A stretch of DNA of 44,527 nucleotides from Nitrosospira multiformis. GTDB taxonomy: Bacteria > Pseudomonadota > Gammaproteobacteria > Burkholderiales > Nitrosomonadaceae. The stretch's first letter is position 1; each line of letters starts with the position of its first letter. Both the position numbers and the translations under genes were made by a program. The notes under the pieces were generated by a model. It was not told the origin of the DNA and searched no databases. It saw only the letters and a list, made by a program, of their open reading frames with translations. Positions 33,062-41,074 of the stretch are shown in pieces. The stretch covers positions 1 to 44,527 of the forward strand of contig NZ_QAOK01000025.1 in NCBI RefSeq assembly GCF_003050865.1. Reading direction: 5' to 3'.

Positions 33062-33712
33062 TCAGGCGCCATACCAGAACACGGCGAAGTAATGGCATGT
33101 GGTGCCCACCAAAACGAAGAGATGCCAAATCAGGTGAGCATATCGCAAGCGGGAATCGATAGCGAAAAAAACCACTCCCAGGGTATAAGATAACCCTCCC
33201 GCAATCAACCAAAGCAAGCCAGGAGTTGGCATTCTGGCAATCAATAGATCTGCGGCAATCACAACCATCCACCCCATGAGCAGATAGAGAGCGGTGGATA
33301 GAATGGGAAAGGAAGTTCCATAGAACACCTTCAGCACAACGCCCACTGCGGCAAGGGTCCATATAGTTGTGAGAAGAATCCAGCCCCATGAGCCGTGAAG
33401 TACTCCTAAGGTGAATGGCGTATAGGTGCCAGCGATAAGAAGAAAGATTGCGGAATGCTCAAGGATCCGAAACACGCGCTTGGTCTTACCTATAGGCAAC
33501 GCGTGGTAGAGTGTAGAAGCAAGGTAAAGAAATATGGCCGTTGCGGAGAAGAGGCTCGTGCCAACGACAAACCCGACGTTTCCATGCCGCGTCGCTTGCG
33601 TGATGAGAAAAGGAGTTCCGATGAGTGCTGCGGCAAGACCGATGCCATGGCTAATGCTGTTGGCGATTTCTTCCCCTTGCGATTGCTCACGACTTAGCGG
33701 GGTAAGCGGCAT
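33062..33712 (-). CDS. trhA: Hemolysin III family membrane protein (TrhA/YqfA-like, PAQR superfamily)
   Basis: 216 residues, seven membrane helices. Diagnostic segments are EEIANSISHGIGLAAALIGT (first helix with conserved His), LYHALPIGKTKRVFRILEHS then AIFLLIAGTYTPFTLGVLHG (E-H-S...AGTYTPF), and HLIWHLFVLVGTTCHYFAVF (metal-binding H-x3-H...H). These histidines, with the earlier one, form the presumed zinc site of PAQR proteins. By family it acts in membrane energetics and homeostasis; the hemolysin name is historical. No ribosome site was clearly identified; single-gene unit, with the HPF relic upstream. Confidence 0.88.
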   Translation of the reverse strand: MPLTPLSREQSQGEEIANSISHGIGLAAALIGTPFLITQATRHGNVGFVVGTSLFSATAIFLYLASTLYHALPIGKTKRVFRILEHSAIFLLIAGTYTPFTLGVLHGSWGWILLTTIWTLAAVGVVLKVFYGTSFPILSTALYLLMGWMVVIAADLLIARMPTPGLLWLIAGGLSYTLGVVFFAIDSRLRYAHLIWHLFVLVGTTCHYFAVFWYGA

Positions 33713-33755
33713 GATTAGAGTCCCACATGTTGCTCAATCTGATTTTGTTATTTCT

Positions 33756-34018
33756 CTAATAACTCACCTTAAACGTCAGTCGCGTCTTCCAGGCTGGCGC
33801 TAAATTGGTAACCGCAATCGGATCAAGTCCGGACGCGCCTCCATAAGACAGCATTTGTCCTAAGTCCCGACTTGTCGCTATTCACATCGCTTAAGTGGAT
33901 CTCGACATGGGTAACTTGATCTTCGAACCCGCTCAATATCTTGGTTACGGCCGATCCAACAGGCCGGGAAAGTTCACTATCCCTCAACGCAGCTACCCCT
34001 GTTTATCTGAATTTGCAC
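33756..34018 (-). pseudogene. Relic of an HPF/RaiA ribosome hibernation factor
   Basis: GTG 34018 begins VQIQINRGSCVEG, then the frame breaks; the next frame gives SELSRPVGSAVTKILSGFED and QVTHVEIHLSDVNSDKSG; the last gives PIAVTNLAPAW. These three pieces match the start, the middle (helix, then V-x-V-H-L-S-D-x-N-x-D-K) and the C-terminal strand of short HPF/RaiA-type sigma-54 modulation proteins. At least two frameshifts mean it is dead. Confidence 0.6.
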
Positions 34019-34080
34019 GATGTGCCCCATTTGCTTTTAAACATCGCCTGTCCACTGAAGCATAGCAGAGGAGCCAATGT

Positions 34081-34452
34081 TTGGGGCTATTGCCACCATT
34101 GAGTGGAATCGCCGGCAAGTCGAATGCTAAGCTTTATGGCGCCGCGATCATACTGCATGACGTGCGCGTCGGCATAACGGCGATAGGGTACTCAGTCGAT
34201 GCCTTCAATTACGGGGTGGGCATGGAATTTGTTGATGAGGTATCACGGAATTTAACGCCTGGAAAGAGTGCTCTGGTCGCCGAGGTTGACGAGTATTGGA
34301 CCATACCGCTTGGCCTGAGGATGGAAGCACTGGGCGGAATCGTAGTTCGTCAGTGGCGCCTGGATGTGGAGCAAGACCTGATTCACAATGAAATCCGAGC
34401 TGGCTTCCTAGTCTCGTATCGTGCTACGAAGGCGGTATTCCAGTACGAGTGA
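34081..34452 (+). pseudogene. Degenerate DUF1269-like protein fragment
   Basis: The frame has no ATG at its start (TTG 34081). VGMEFVDEVSRNLTPGKSAL, VAEVDEYWTIPLGLRMEALG and GIVVRQWRLDVEQD match the C-terminal part of DUF1269-type proteins (FLDEVS-ALTPGK-AL---V-E-W-TP---RMEALGG-V-R). The preceding glycine-rich membrane segment expected in the family is replaced by unrelated sequence, and the end (LVSYRATKAVFQYE) lacks the usual helix. Probably frameshifted at both ends. Confidence 0.5.
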
Positions 34453-34529
34453 TTTTTATCGTTACGCACCTTACTACGTAGCTAGGATAGGAAGCTTCTT
34501 TATATTCTCTCTCTTTTTCTGTTTTATCT

Positions 34530-35858
34530 ATGACATTCGCGTTGTGGTATGCAATCGTCGGCACATTGCTGCTCACCATGGCTATTGGCGGATCACTGCT
34601 TCAGCGACTGCCGTTAAGTACCGCAATGCTTTATCTTGTTATAGGCTTCGGTTTAGGTCCCGTCGGGCTTGGGTTGCTTGATGCCGATCCTCTGAAACAC
34701 TCCGAGCTTTTTGAGCACCTGTCGGAAATTGCAGTCATCATCTCGCTCTTCATCACTGGCTTGAAGTTAAGCGTGCCAATGCACCATGCTCGCTGGTTTC
34801 TGCCGCTGCGCCTTGCAACGGTATCGATGATAATCACAATCTCCTTGATCACGATCTCTGGAATGCTGGGTCTAGGTCTTTCACTGGGTGCTGCAGTGCT
34901 GTTGGGCAGCATTCTCGCACCCACTGATCCGGTGCTCGCCTCCGACGTGCAATTGGAAGACCCAGCCGATCGCGACCAGATGCGTTTTAGCCTGAGCGGA
35001 GAAGGTGGCTTAAACGATGGGACTGCCTTCCCCTTCGTGATGCTCGGACTAGGACTCCTCGGCTTGCATGAGCTGGGTGCAGGGGGCTGGAAGTGGATCG
35101 TAGTGGATGTTATCTGGGGTATATGTGGGGGCCTTATTATCGGTGGGACGCTAGGGCATCTCGTAGGCAAGCTCGTAATCTATTTGCGTGTGCGTCACCG
35201 CGAAGCACTCGCACTCGATGAGTTCCTTGCTCTGGGTTTAATTGCTCTTGCCTACGGTACCGCCTTGCTGCTACACACCTTGGGTTTTATCGCGGTGCTC
35301 GCAGCAGGTTTGGCGCTCCGACGTATCCAAGAGCATCCCGATGACAAAATCCTCCCTCAGGACACGCTACCAGAGATACCAATCAAAAACAAGCTCCTAG
35401 CCAAGGCAAAAGGCATAGCCGCTGAATCTGCAAACGCTAACACCCAAATGACACATGCCATGCTTAACTTCAACGAACAGCTAGAGCGTTTTGGTGAACT
35501 TGTCGTCGTACTGACAATAGGAGCGATGCTCTCATATACATTCCTACCACCTGCTGCGCTTTGGTTTACACCCTTGCTCTTTTTATTCATCCGGCCAGTG
35601 AGCGTCTGGGTGGGATTTCCTGGATCGCGCTCTACGCTTGAACACCGCGGGCTTATATCCTGGTTTGGCATTCGTGGTATCGGTTCAATCTACTATTTGA
35701 TGTATGCCATCAACCAAGGCCTGGATCCAGCGCTAACCCAGCAGCTGGTTGCCATCACGCTCATCGTTGTGAGTACCTCAATCGTGGTGCATGGCGTCTC
35801 TGTGACCCCGCTCATGCGTCGATATACCCGTCGTCGACGAGGTAGGCGACTGAATTGA
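34530..35858 (+). CDS. CPA1-type Na+/H+ antiporter (NhaP-like)
   Basis: 442 residues, about 12 membrane helices. The unwound-helix motifs of cation:proton antiporters are present: GSILAPTDPVLASDVQLEDP (T-D at the ion site) and LSGEGGLNDGTAFPFVMLGL (E-x2-L-N-D, the N-D pair typical of CPA1). The arginine segment WFGIRGIGSIYYLMYAI is the conserved G-x-RG. A cytoplasmic insert at about 270-310 (DKILPQDTLPEIPIKNKLLA) is family-variable. It exports Na+ or K+ for H+ at the inner membrane. No clear ribosome site before ATG 34530, and the DUF1269 relic lies upstream; single-gene unit. Confidence 0.88.
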   Translation: MTFALWYAIVGTLLLTMAIGGSLLQRLPLSTAMLYLVIGFGLGPVGLGLLDADPLKHSELFEHLSEIAVIISLFITGLKLSVPMHHARWFLPLRLATVSMIITISLITISGMLGLGLSLGAAVLLGSILAPTDPVLASDVQLEDPADRDQMRFSLSGEGGLNDGTAFPFVMLGLGLLGLHELGAGGWKWIVVDVIWGICGGLIIGGTLGHLVGKLVIYLRVRHREALALDEFLALGLIALAYGTALLLHTLGFIAVLAAGLALRRIQEHPDDKILPQDTLPEIPIKNKLLAKAKGIAAESANANTQMTHAMLNFNEQLERFGELVVVLTIGAMLSYTFLPPAALWFTPLLFLFIRPVSVWVGFPGSRSTLEHRGLISWFGIRGIGSIYYLMYAINQGLDPALTQQLVAITLIVVSTSIVVHGVSVTPLMRRYTRRRRGRRLN

Positions 35859-36172
35859 AAGTTTCAGACCTCGAAGTCGTTGGGATGCTGACGATATCAA
35901 GCAGACCGGCTGTGCGAAGGGGCCCTCTACCAACAGCATCAATCGTGTTGATGCCTTCGATATTGTTGATGGTAAGTTGAGACGCTTGACGCCCAATCTA
36001 TCATGGAACGTGCTTGCGATGAACTGATGGCTGGACTTCGTAGCCTCCCTGTCGTCGACAAGCAAGGGATTTAAGAGGCTCAAATCCACGCTCTGCTATC
36101 AGCACTCCTCATCTCGAACGGAGTTATTCTTGCGATCCGGGTAAAATCCCGGAGTCAATTCATATACATTTT
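35859..36172. other. Gap without intact gene
   Basis: A short stretch at about 35999-36075 reads IMERACDELMAGLRSLPVVD then KQGI in the plus direction, reminiscent of the end of a CBS domain, but too short to call. Nothing else is supported. Confidence 0.3.
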
Positions 36173-36337
36173 TCAGACCTTGCAGTACGAGGGAATCCAG
36201 CTTCGTTCAATCAAATAATCCGGCAACTTATTAAAATCGAAGGCGAGACTATCTTCGATCATCTGTTCAATATCGAACAACTGCTTGATTTCATGAATAT
36301 CGTTAAAAAATAACGTATAAAAAGGTTTGACCAGCAC
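36173..36337 (-). CDS. Short unrecognised ORF (54 residues), possibly a gene fragment
   Basis: From GTG 36337 the minus strand encodes VLVKPFYTLFFNDIHEIKQL, FDIEQMIEDSLAFDFNKLPD and YLIERSWIPSYCKV. The protein-like alternation of hydrophobic and acidic residues suggests real coding history. A TAG lies immediately upstream of the GTG and no ribosome site is seen, so a truncated tail of a longer gene is more likely than a complete small protein. Family not recognised. Confidence 0.35.
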   Translation of the reverse strand: MLVKPFYTLFFNDIHEIKQLFDIEQMIEDSLAFDFNKLPDYLIERSWIPSYCKV

Positions 36338-36344
36338 TTTCTAA

Positions 36345-36475
36345 ATGTTCATGCCCCGCGGTCCGATAAAATTCCTTCTTTGTCCGACAAAAGAGGAAAC
36401 GCCCGATCGGCTAATGATTGACGCCACCCATCTGAAGCTCAAGCGCACTCGCGTATCCTTACCGCCAAGCATTTT
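36345..36475 (+). pseudogene. IS5-family transposase fragment
   Basis: EETPDRLMIDATHLKLKRTR holds the first catalytic Asp motif (M-I-D-A-T-H-x-K-x-H/K-R-T) of IS5-type transposases. Homology is limited to about 25 residues, without inverted repeats, so this is an IS scar. Confidence 0.55.
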
Positions 36476-36521
36476 TTTTTACGTTCTACCAAACAGGGCT
36501 GAAAGCATGAGTATTGACGTT

Positions 36522-39185
36522 CTATCCTACCAATCGAGGTTGCGAACGTATCGCGTTTTCCGTGTCCTTTAGCACCACTTTGCTAAGCGCGGGAAGGATG
36601 ATAAACGTACATACCATGATCCAGAATATGCCTATAGTAATAATCAAACCCATACTGGCAATACCCGGATGCGAGGAGAATGCCAATCCCCCAAAACCGG
36701 AGGAGGTGGTAAGAGCCCCATAAAATATGGCTCTAGCGGTGCTGGATTGATAGATATCGCGAGCTCCCGAAAGCGAGTGGCGCAGCTTTACAAGCATGTG
36801 AATGCCGTTGTCAACACCTAACCCTAGTAACAGCGGCAGGGCGATGATGTTGGCAAAATTAATGGCGGTGCCGGTGATCGTTGCGCTTGCCATGGTAAAA
36901 AGTCCGGCCAGTATGAGCGGCGTCATGATCAGTGCCGTATCCAGAATGCTGCGCCGGATAGCGAGTAATAGTAGTGCGATGGCAACCAGGGCGATTACAA
37001 CAGCTTTCTGAAAAGCCTTGATAACCTCTCTCATGGATTCCCAGTAGATGATGGGCAGGTCCGTGGTTTCGGGAGCGACTGATTGCACTTCGGTGATAAA
37101 TTCCTCAAGATTGGCTAAATCGTTCAGGTCTTTTTTTGGAAAGATCTGAATGCGATACAAGCCGTCCCTGCTCAGCCATTTATCCCTAATGTCGGGGGGC
37201 AGGTCAGACAGTGTGATTGTTCTGGCTTTCAAGCTGGCTGATAGATCGTTCATCACAGCCGGTAGCGTGCCGAGCAGCGCGGTCTGGATTTTTTCAATGA
37301 ATATCTCCCGGCTGGGTTGATACCGTGCATCAAGCTCGATCAAAATATCCTGCAATTCCTTTTTTAAGCGTGTGAGTGAAGTGCGCTCCTCCATATTCGA
37401 TTTTTCAGGCAAGATGGCATCGATAGTTCCAATCAAGCGGGTGATCTGCGGACCCGGGTCACTATGCGCTTTGAGTTGAGGGAAGTTCTGTACTTCCGCA
37501 CCAAGCATCAGTCCCATTTCTTCGATCAAGGCCAATTTTTTATCCTGGTCGGCGGGTTGAAGGTCAAAAAGACTGACCGTTTTATCAACCGAAGGTAATG
37601 CCGAAAGCTTTTGCTGCAAGATTTTGGTGCTGCTTTCATCCCTGCTCAGGACGGTCAAGGTCAGCGGAGTGGTTTCCTCGTCCTCCATTAATTTTTTGAA
37701 AGCGATAACAGATTCGGTATCGGGATCGCGAAGATTAATCGGATTAAAATCGGTTTTCACATTGAACGCCAACACGACGGAGATCAGGGAAATAACAAGT
37801 GTTACAAGGGAAATCGGTTTGGCGTATTGAAGCGGCAAAGTTGCCAGTTTCTTTGAAAGCTCCGAAGGAGCATGAGGACCTTTTGCCGATCCGAATTTTG
37901 TCGGTGCTGGCAAAAGTTTTAACAATGCCGGCAAGGCAACCAACGTAACTGACAGGGAAATAAACAGACTTGTTCCTGCCAGCAGGCCAAGCTCGGCAAC
38001 ACCCTTGTAATCGGTCGGTATAAAAGCATAAAGTCCGATGGACGTAGTACCGGCGGCCAATAGAAGTGAGGGAGCTATGGTCATTAAAGTTGCACGTAGT
38101 GCACGTTCTTTACGGTGACAATTCAGATTGTCCCGGTAGCGCAGGCAGAAGTGGATCGCATACTCCACGCCCAAGCCGACATTGGTTACTGCAAACGCGA
38201 GTGAAATCAGATTTAATTCTGTTACGGAAAAGGCCGCGAATGCCCCGCAAAAAATTACTCCTAAGGCTAGAGTTATCAACGTGGCTACCGTCAGCAAAAT
38301 GGAACGGTAAGCAATCACTAAAATAAACAACACCAGTACAACTGAGAAAATACTGGCGGTAAAAGTGCCGGTACTAATGCCTGCCAGCTCATCATCTTCA
38401 AGGGCGACTTCACCGGTAACCCACACCTTGACAGCGGGGAGATAGGGATCCTGAATGCTGGCAATTGCCTTGTTGATGGACTCAATCGCATTTTTCGCAG
38501 GACGGATATGTGAGTAATCGAATTTAGGCGAGACAATAATAAACTCCTTACTGGAGTGTGTTTTCTTCCCAGAAATCATCGATTCCCAGGAAAGCAAAGC
38601 GTTTTCGCCATTGATTACTTTATCTAAAGCCAGCGTGACTTTATGGGTTAGCGAGGTTAGATCAATGGCTGCAGTACGAGTCGTGTCTCCGGACTTTAGC
38701 GCATCCTCTAAAATAGAAAAAAAACCTGTTAGATTGGTTTCCTGAGCGATTCTGCCGATGAACGGCTGGGCGAGCGACAGGCTGTTGGATAAGCTCTCCA
38801 ACTCGTCGGTATCGAGATAAAGCAATCCGTTCTGACGGAAAAATTCGTTGTCGTAGGGGATATAGGCCGAATTGAAATGATCTGTGTTGTCGCGGAGCAG
38901 GCGCAGTAATCTTTTACTGGCGGATTTGGTTAGTTCGGGCGTGTCCGATTCAACCACCAGCAAAAGCGTGTGCAAATCCTGTGAAAAGGCTTTCTCATAA
39001 GAGCGGCTGTGTTGCTGGAAAGGTGCATCCGGTGCGATCAGTCTGGTGGTGTCTGTGTTTATGCGCAAATGACCGAGCGCGTACTGGAAGGCCAGGATAC
39101 CGAGCACAACCAGTATTGACAATGCGGTAATCGGATGGCCGATTGTCCAGTTTCGCCAGAAGGTGTAAATGCGGGATCTCGGCAT
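36522..39185 (-). CDS. HpnN-like RND/MMPL transporter (hopanoid-associated)
   Basis: 887 residues from ATG 39185 (a GTG two codons upstream is possible). RND topology: one N-terminal helix (ITALSILVVLGILAFQYALG), a large periplasmic domain (about 40-265), a six-helix block (SIFSVVLVLFILVIAYRSIL to SLSVTLVALPALLKLLPAP), a second periplasmic domain (about 460-690), and a second block with LLLGLGVDNGIHMLVKLRHS and TSSGFGGLAFSSHPGIASMG. G-V-D/E-Y-A-I-H in both blocks marks the proton-relay helices. The length and N-terminal D-T-x-R-L-I-A-P-D-A-P-F fit HpnN, which moves hopanoids to the outer membrane. With the HpnA-like gene, it supports hopanoid production by this organism. Single-gene unit here. 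Confidence 0.83.
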   Translation of the reverse strand: MPRSRIYTFWRNWTIGHPITALSILVVLGILAFQYALGHLRINTDTTRLIAPDAPFQQHSRSYEKAFSQDLHTLLLVVESDTPELTKSASKRLLRLLRDNTDHFNSAYIPYDNEFFRQNGLLYLDTDELESLSNSLSLAQPFIGRIAQETNLTGFFSILEDALKSGDTTRTAAIDLTSLTHKVTLALDKVINGENALLSWESMISGKKTHSSKEFIIVSPKFDYSHIRPAKNAIESINKAIASIQDPYLPAVKVWVTGEVALEDDELAGISTGTFTASIFSVVLVLFILVIAYRSILLTVATLITLALGVIFCGAFAAFSVTELNLISLAFAVTNVGLGVEYAIHFCLRYRDNLNCHRKERALRATLMTIAPSLLLAAGTTSIGLYAFIPTDYKGVAELGLLAGTSLFISLSVTLVALPALLKLLPAPTKFGSAKGPHAPSELSKKLATLPLQYAKPISLVTLVISLISVVLAFNVKTDFNPINLRDPDTESVIAFKKLMEDEETTPLTLTVLSRDESSTKILQQKLSALPSVDKTVSLFDLQPADQDKKLALIEEMGLMLGAEVQNFPQLKAHSDPGPQITRLIGTIDAILPEKSNMEERTSLTRLKKELQDILIELDARYQPSREIFIEKIQTALLGTLPAVMNDLSASLKARTITLSDLPPDIRDKWLSRDGLYRIQIFPKKDLNDLANLEEFITEVQSVAPETTDLPIIYWESMREVIKAFQKAVVIALVAIALLLLAIRRSILDTALIMTPLILAGLFTMASATITGTAINFANIIALPLLLGLGVDNGIHMLVKLRHSLSGARDIYQSSTARAIFYGALTTSSGFGGLAFSSHPGIASMGLIITIGIFWIMVCTFIILPALSKVVLKDTENAIRSQPRLVG

Positions 39186-39907
39186 AATCACCGGGCAAAT
39201 TCCTCGATTCCCATCTCTGATTGAATCTTTTTTCTCAGATTAACAGGACGACGTAGTCATTCAGCACGAAGGTAGACGTTGCTGGCGCACTGGGTATCAG
39301 CGGTAGATTAAGCAGAGGGAGCAGGCTTTAGCCAATTATTTTGTCCATCCTTAGGAGAGCGGTACGTTCGCTACCGAACCGAATGGACGAAATCCAATCC
39401 ATGTACTCAGATCCAAGGGACGCGACGTGATCGAGAAGCAAGCGCATAATAGTTTATGTCCCGGGCTTTCTGTTGGAAGGTCATCCAGGCGATCAATCAC
39501 ATTCGCATGTTGTGGATTGGCCATTGTCAAGGTGGTCTGGGATCAAGCCGAATCGCTCGAATCGTCGTTCGTGCCACCGTAAAGGGTAATATCGCCGTGG
39601 CCGCGATACAAGGCACGCTAGGTAGAGAAGGCCTAGCCAAACTGATATTTACCTCACTAATACGCATCGCGGCTTAGGGTGGAGATGAGCGAACCGTACG
39701 TAATATCAAAATTCTGGTCGAGATTGAGGCTGATATTGCCAACTGACATTGCGGTACAGAGAGTTATACGATCACTCCACCATCGGACAAGAAGATAGCC
39801 TGATGGGTAAGTCGTAAAAGAGGATTTCCATTCCCAGCTTATTTTTGGTTCCCTCAACCCCAAGGTAGCTGGAATGGGGCTGCCGATCAATGAAACAGGA
39901 GGTATTC
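39186..39907. other. Gap with copied permease segments
   Basis: No intact gene. 39521-39549 matches 31141-31169 (25 of 29 bases), and 39567-39622 matches the AI-2E permease gene 32372-32427 (55 of 56 bases, encoding VVRATVKGNIAVAAIQGTLG). The ORF at 39456 merely runs through these. The rest shows nothing recognised. Confidence 0.6.
39567..39622 (+). repeat. 56-bp near-exact copy of part of the AI-2E permease gene
   Basis: Identical to 32372-32427 except for T in place of C at 39587, a synonymous change in the permease frame. Same orientation, 7.2 kb apart. Confidence 0.9.
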
Positions 39908-40372
39908 ATGTTGCACGACAAATGGCTTACCGCAAGACTGGCATATCTACGCGGCCTCGAAGCACCAAGCGAACAACAGCGGCAACTCCTTTTGCTGGTA
40001 GACAAGCTCAGGCGCACTGACGCGGACTCGCGTATCCTTGCCGCGTTAATTAAGGCGGAGGCGGCGGCAGAACGGGCACAGAGGGCGAGGACGGAAGCTG
40101 CCCGCCTTGCAGCAAGGGACGAGGAAGCAGCACGTATTTTAGAAGCAATCAACAGGGAGGCAGCCTCCAGAGAGCACGACCAGGAGCTGCACAATGCTGC
40201 CGAGTTGCTGATTCTGGCAGGTCTCGTGGATCCGGAAACCCGTACTCCGGTATTCGATCGAGGGGAGCTACTGGGAGCCTTGCTGGGGCTGGCAAATGTG
40301 CCGACAGAGGATCCTAGAAGACGCGAGTGGAAACGTGCGGGAGATGCATTGCTCGCTGAGAAAACAAAATAA
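39908..40372 (+). CDS. TraD-like conjugal transfer protein
   Basis: ATG 39908 has an excellent AGGAGG (39897-39902) five bases ahead; the frame is open to 39890. 154 residues. Residues about 20-100 are an alanine-rich coiled coil (IKAEAAAERAQRARTEAARL, ARDEEAARILEAINREAASR), followed by LHNAAELLILAGLVDPETRT and GELLGALLGLANV...W-RAGDALLAEK. The latter, I-x-AGLV followed by LLGAL and a final W-x3-G-x2-L, is the pattern of the small accessory TraD proteins of IncP/Ti-like mobilisation regions. No relaxase or TraC/TraG is present, so it is an orphan piece of a conjugative element. Confidence 0.6.
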   Translation: MLHDKWLTARLAYLRGLEAPSEQQRQLLLLVDKLRRTDADSRILAALIKAEAAAERAQRARTEAARLAARDEEAARILEAINREAASREHDQELHNAAELLILAGLVDPETRTPVFDRGELLGALLGLANVPTEDPRRREWKRAGDALLAEKTK

Positions 40373-40412
40373 GAATGTTATGTTGCCCAAAAAAGAGCAT
40401 GGACTGCTGAAT

Positions 40413-40448
40413 TTTTACCCATGATAACATATTTTATCATGGGTAAAA
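40413..40448. repeat. dif-like palindrome, left copy
   Basis: TTTTACCCATGATAA (40413-40427), 6-base spacer CATATT, TTATCATGGGTAAAA (40434-40448): perfect 15-bp arms. The inner part, ATAA-N6-TTAT, has the geometry of Xer/dif core sites (11-bp arms, 6-bp centre). A related palindrome lies at 43568. Alternative roles: terminator of the TraD-like gene or operator of the antitoxin gene. Confidence 0.6.
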
Positions 40449-40516
40449 TCCCGCCCCAGATTCAGACCGAGAGTATGATAAAGTATGATCATGAAAAACC
40501 TCTTGTTGATACTCGA

Positions 40517-40804
40517 ATGAGCGAGCTCGAGCGCCTGACCATCACCCTCACCCCTGAACTGAGCGAGTCGATCAAGGCAGCCGTCAATGAGGGCGACTAT
40601 GCTTCGGCCAGCGAAGTCATACGCGAGGCATTGCGTGACTGGAAGGTCCGGCGCGAGCTGCGGCAGGAGGAGCTGGCGGCGCTGAAGGCGGACATCGACC
40701 AGGCCTTGAGTGAGGTTGCGGCCGGACAGCTCGCGGAATTCAACGCCAAGCGGATCGTCGAGCGTGCCAGGAAGTTATTGGCCGCACGCAAGCGTTCCGG
40801 CTGA
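40517..40804 (+). CDS. ParD-type ribbon-helix-helix antitoxin without toxin
   Basis: ATG 40517 gives 95 residues starting MSELERLTITLTPELSESIK; the open frame reaches 40421 but lies inside the palindrome. LTITLTPELSESIKAAVNEG, DYASASEVIREALRDWKVRR is the complete CopG/ParD ribbon-helix-helix (strand, helix, S-x-S-E-V-x-R-E-A-L-R). The C-terminal helix (ELAALKADIDQALSEVAAGQ) would wrap a ParE toxin. No parE follows: 270 bp of non-coding DNA and then an integrase gene. Upstream repeats of GTATGAT (40474-40490) may be its operator. It is an orphan antitoxin or the survivor of a parDE pair. Confidence 0.78.
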   Translation: MSELERLTITLTPELSESIKAAVNEGDYASASEVIREALRDWKVRRELRQEELAALKADIDQALSEVAAGQLAEFNAKRIVERARKLLAARKRSG

Positions 40805-41074
40805 CCAGCGGAAGCCGACCTTGGCGCGAGTACATATCTATATGACAATGGTGTGCATATATATATAGGGAAAAAATGGACGGGTGCAGATTGCAGGTTT
40901 TCCCAGCCTCGCGCCTGGGTTGCGGTCACTGTGAAACAGTGATGAGAACTGGACAGAGAGCGGAAATTCTCGCTCTCTGTCCCCTGATTATCGGCATAAA
41001 TTGTTCGCGTTGAAAAAGGATTGTCCCTATGATTAGCATGGATACTGCTTACTTGTTCCTCAGGATGGATTGGC

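Noticed and set aside
36448-40047. Shared word ACTCGCGTATCCTT near 36449 and 40029
   Set aside because: Fourteen bases only, flanks unrelated; likely coincidence.
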